Shown here one piece after another: positions 6,242-8,369 of a stretch of 8,369 bases of DNA (within the stretch, counting starts at the first letter, position 1; each line of letters begins with the position of its first letter). A model generated the notes under the pieces. It saw only the letters and a program-made list of their open reading frames with translations, did not search any database and was not told the origin of the DNA. The DNA comes from Alphaproteobacteria bacterium. Lineage in GTDB: Bacteria > Pseudomonadota > Alphaproteobacteria > RF32 > CAG-239. The position numbers and the translations under genes are program-made. The stretch lies in assembly GCA_017650255.1 (NCBI GenBank), contig JAGCFG010000134.1:1-8369 (forward strand), given 5' to 3'.

Positions 6242-8369
6242 TTAAGCAACTTTACCGTGGCAATGCTTATATTTTTGCCCGCTTCCGCAAGGACATGGAT
6301 CATTGCGCGAAACCTTGCCCCAAGTATTTGGGTCATTCGGATCAATAGTTGCAGATTTATTATATTGGAAAGGAACTTGTTTCTCCCTTTCCTGTGCAGG
6401 AGCCTGCCCTCCACCGCCAATCAAGCTCTGCGGTGTTTCATGCACTTCGTGCATATTGGTGGTGTTCTCACGCAGTTGCAAATTACCATCGCCCTGCGGC
6501 TGAATTTGAATTCTGCAATTCATAAACGTAACCCGCTCACGTAAAGTATCCAACATATCCGAAAACATATTAAATGCTTCTTTTTTATATTCGTTCAACG
6601 GGTTCTTTTGCCCATATGCGCGCAAACCAATCGTATAACGCATATAATCAAGGCTGGCAATATGCTCTTTCCACAATTGGTCAAGCACTTGAAGTAAAAT
6701 ATTTTTCTCTACCAAATGGACAATATCAACAGGAACATTGCGATTTTTTTCTTCCAACATCGAGTCAACTGTTTCCATAATATGCTTAAACATAACGTCA
6801 GCATCTGTCTCTGGCTCTTTTGACCATTCATCCAAAGGTAACAAAAATCCGGTAACACGCCCAAGTTCTTGCTGAAGTTCCGACAATTTCCACTCATTAG
6901 GTGCAGTTCCAGGCTGAATATAAGTCGAAACAATATCACCCAAATATTCTTCTCTCATATCGTTGATTGTATCACTGACATCATCAGCAAGCATCAACTC
7001 ACGGCGTTGCTCATAAATGACCTTGCGTTGATCATTCATAACATTATCATATTTCAGCAAGTTTTTACGAATATCGAAGTTGCGCTCTTCGACTTTTTGC
7101 TGAGCTTTTTCCAACGCCTTATTAATCAATGGATGAACAAGCGGCTCTCCTTTCGGCATGCCGAGTCGCTCGAGCATAGCTGACATTCTCTCCGAACCGA
7201 AAATTCTCATCAAATCGTCTTCCATTGAAAGGAAAAATTTAGAAGTTCCCGGGTCTCCCTGACGTCCAGAACGACCACGTAGTTGGTTATCAATACGGCG
7301 GCTTTCATGGCGCTCTGTTCCCAAAATAAACAAACCGCCGGCAGCAATAACTTTTTCTTTATCTGCTTCAATTTCTTTTTGCAACTTGGCTTTCAGCTCT
7401 GCTACCTGCTCTGGTGTTTCGTCACCTTTAAGCATATTTTTCAGCCTCATATCCAAGTTACCGCCAAGCTGAATATCCGTTCCGCGTCCAGCCATATTGG
7501 TTGCAATTGTAATTGCACCGGAAACACCGGCTTGAGCAACAATTGCCGCTTCTCGATCGTGATGACGTGCATTCAAAACCTCAAATTTAACATTGCTTTT
7601 TTGTTTGAGCAACTCAGCAACCAACTCAGATTTTTCAATAGAAGTAGTACCGACCAAAACCGGTTGTCCCTTTTCATGTCGCTCCAATATCGTCTTGATA
7701 ATTGCATCATATTTTTCCGCCGCAGTACGATAAATTTCATCATGCAAATCTTCTCTTTTTACGGGGCGATTCGTCGGAATCTCAATACAAGAAAGCCCAT
7801 AAATATCAACAAATTCGGCTTCTTCGGTCATAGCCGTTCCGGTCATACCTGCAAGTTTTGGATACAAACGGAAATAATTTTGGAACGTAATCGAAGCCAG
7901 TGTTTGGTTCTCTGACTGAATTGCAACATGCTCTTTTGCCTCAATAGCCTGATGCAAACCATCGGAATAACGTCTTCCTTCCATCATACGACCGGTAAAC
8001 TCATCAATAATCACCACTTTACCGTCTTTTACAATATAATCCACATCGCGGATTTGCATCTTGTGAGCACGCAAAGCATTGTTTACATGTTGAACAAGAG
8101 CAACATTGTTCATATCGTACAATCCACCGTCTTTAATCAGACCGATTTCTTTCAACAGTTTTTCAACATGCTCCATACCGCTTTCGGTCAAAAATACACT
8201 TTTTGCTTTCTCATCTTTTTCATAGTCTGTTTCAACAAGATGTGGAATAACACTGTCAACTGCCACATATTTTTCCGAAGAATCTTCCGCGGCACCAGAT
8301 ATAATCAGCGGAGTTCTAGCCTCATCAATAAGAATAGAGTCAACCTCATCGACAATAGCATAATTAAAC
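6242..8369 (-). CDS. secA: Preprotein translocase ATPase SecA (5' end outside window)
   Basis: SecA couples ATP hydrolysis to pushing unfolded preproteins through SecYEG. The frame is open to the right edge, giving 708 visible residues; an apparent start at 8266 is an internal GTG. The first visible residues already contain Walker B/DEAD-box segment [15 protein letters not shown] (6-20). Then come [10 protein letters not shown] (from 174), GTTSIEKSE (about 240), [11 protein letters not shown] (288-298) and [13 protein letters not shown] (362-374), completing both nucleotide-binding folds. [13 protein letters not shown] (565-577) lies in the helical scaffold/wing region. The C-terminus has a flexible Gly/Gln-rich linker, then the SEC-C zinc motif C692-x-C694...C703-H704, which binds SecB and phospholipids in characterised SecA. 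By family comparison roughly 200 N-terminal residues, including Walker A, are missing because the window ends. No internal break is seen. Promoter and start lie off the window. Confidence 0.98.
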   Translation of the reverse strand, partial: FNYAIVDEVDSILIDEARTPLIISGAAEDSSEKYVAVDSVIPHLVETDYEKDEKAKSVFLTESGMEHVEKLLKEIGLIKDGGLYDMNNVALVQHVNNALRAHKMQIRDVDYIVKDGKVVIIDEFTGRMMEGRRYSDGLHQAIEAKEHVAIQSENQTLASITFQNYFRLYPKLAGMTGTAMTEEAEFVDIYGLSCIEIPTNRPVKREDLHDEIYRTAAEKYDAIIKTILERHEKGQPVLVGTTSIEKSELVAELLKQKSNVKFEVLNARHHDREAAIVAQAGVSGAITIATNMAGRGTDIQLGGNLDMRLKNMLKGDETPEQVAELKAKLQKEIEADKEKVIAAGGLFILGTERHESRRIDNQLRGRSGRQGDPGTSKFFLSMEDDLMRIFGSERMSAMLERLGMPKGEPLVHPLINKALEKAQQKVEERNFDIRKNLLKYDNVMNDQRKVIYEQRRELMLADDVSDTINDMREEYLGDIVSTYIQPGTAPNEWKLSELQQELGRVTGFLLPLDEWSKEPETDADVMFKHIMETVDSMLEEKNRNVPVDIVHLVEKNILLQVLDQLWKEHIASLDYMRYTIGLRAYGQKNPLNEYKKEAFNMFSDMLDTLRERVTFMNCRIQIQPQGDGNLQLRENTTNMHEVHETPQSLIGGGGQAPAQEREKQVPFQYNKSATIDPNDPNTWGKVSRNDPCPCGSGQKYKHCHGKVA

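Noticed and set aside
7283..7915. A 210-codon plus-strand frame opposite secA
   Set aside because: It lies entirely antisense to conserved SecA motifs, and its Phe/Asn/Cys-rich composition is that of a reverse-frame shadow.
8264..8266. A GTG start for secA at 8266
   Set aside because: The frame stays open to the right edge and the 34 upstream codons encode the conserved SecA DEAD-box segment, so the GTG is an internal valine.

Overview
The window reads as AT-rich chromosomal DNA from a Gram-negative bacterium, most likely an uncultured or host-associated alphaproteobacterium. The evidence is an Ffh with alphaproteobacterial-style G4 spelling (TRIDG rather than TKLDG) and a Met-rich tail, a SecA ending in the zinc-binding SEC-C motif, and a lipobox-bearing periplasmic solute-binding protein. 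The taxonomic call is inference from protein flavour and base composition only.

Layout from left to right: ffh (minus, complete) with a divergent intergenic region of about 220 bp; a 750-residue protein of unrecognised family on the plus strand; a bidirectional terminator; a 321-residue protein of unrecognised family on the minus strand; an orphan branched-chain-amino-acid-type substrate-binding lipoprotein (minus); and secA (minus), whose first ~200 codons lie beyond the right edge. Four of the five genes are on the minus strand, but each appears to be its own transcription unit, because promoter-like and/or terminator-like sequences separate them.

ffh and secA are core protein-export genes: SRP handles co-translational targeting, and SecA drives translocation through SecYEG. 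The two unrecognised genes lie convergently between housekeeping genes and look like an accessory insertion. The most interesting item is the 750-residue protein. It carries two HEPN-like helical segments, each with an exact R-N-x3-H motif (R278/H283 and R478/H483), which predicts a single-chain double-HEPN ribonuclease. No CRISPR array, cas gene or obvious antitoxin is in the window, so it is not presented as Cas13. Its convergent neighbour carries a SEC-C-like C-x-C-G-x-G-K-x-Y cysteine motif.

Non-coding signals of note are a structured GC-rich ffh leader with three consecutive hairpins, and two nearly identical 32-nt terminators (30 of 32 bases) after the substrate-binding protein gene and after secA.
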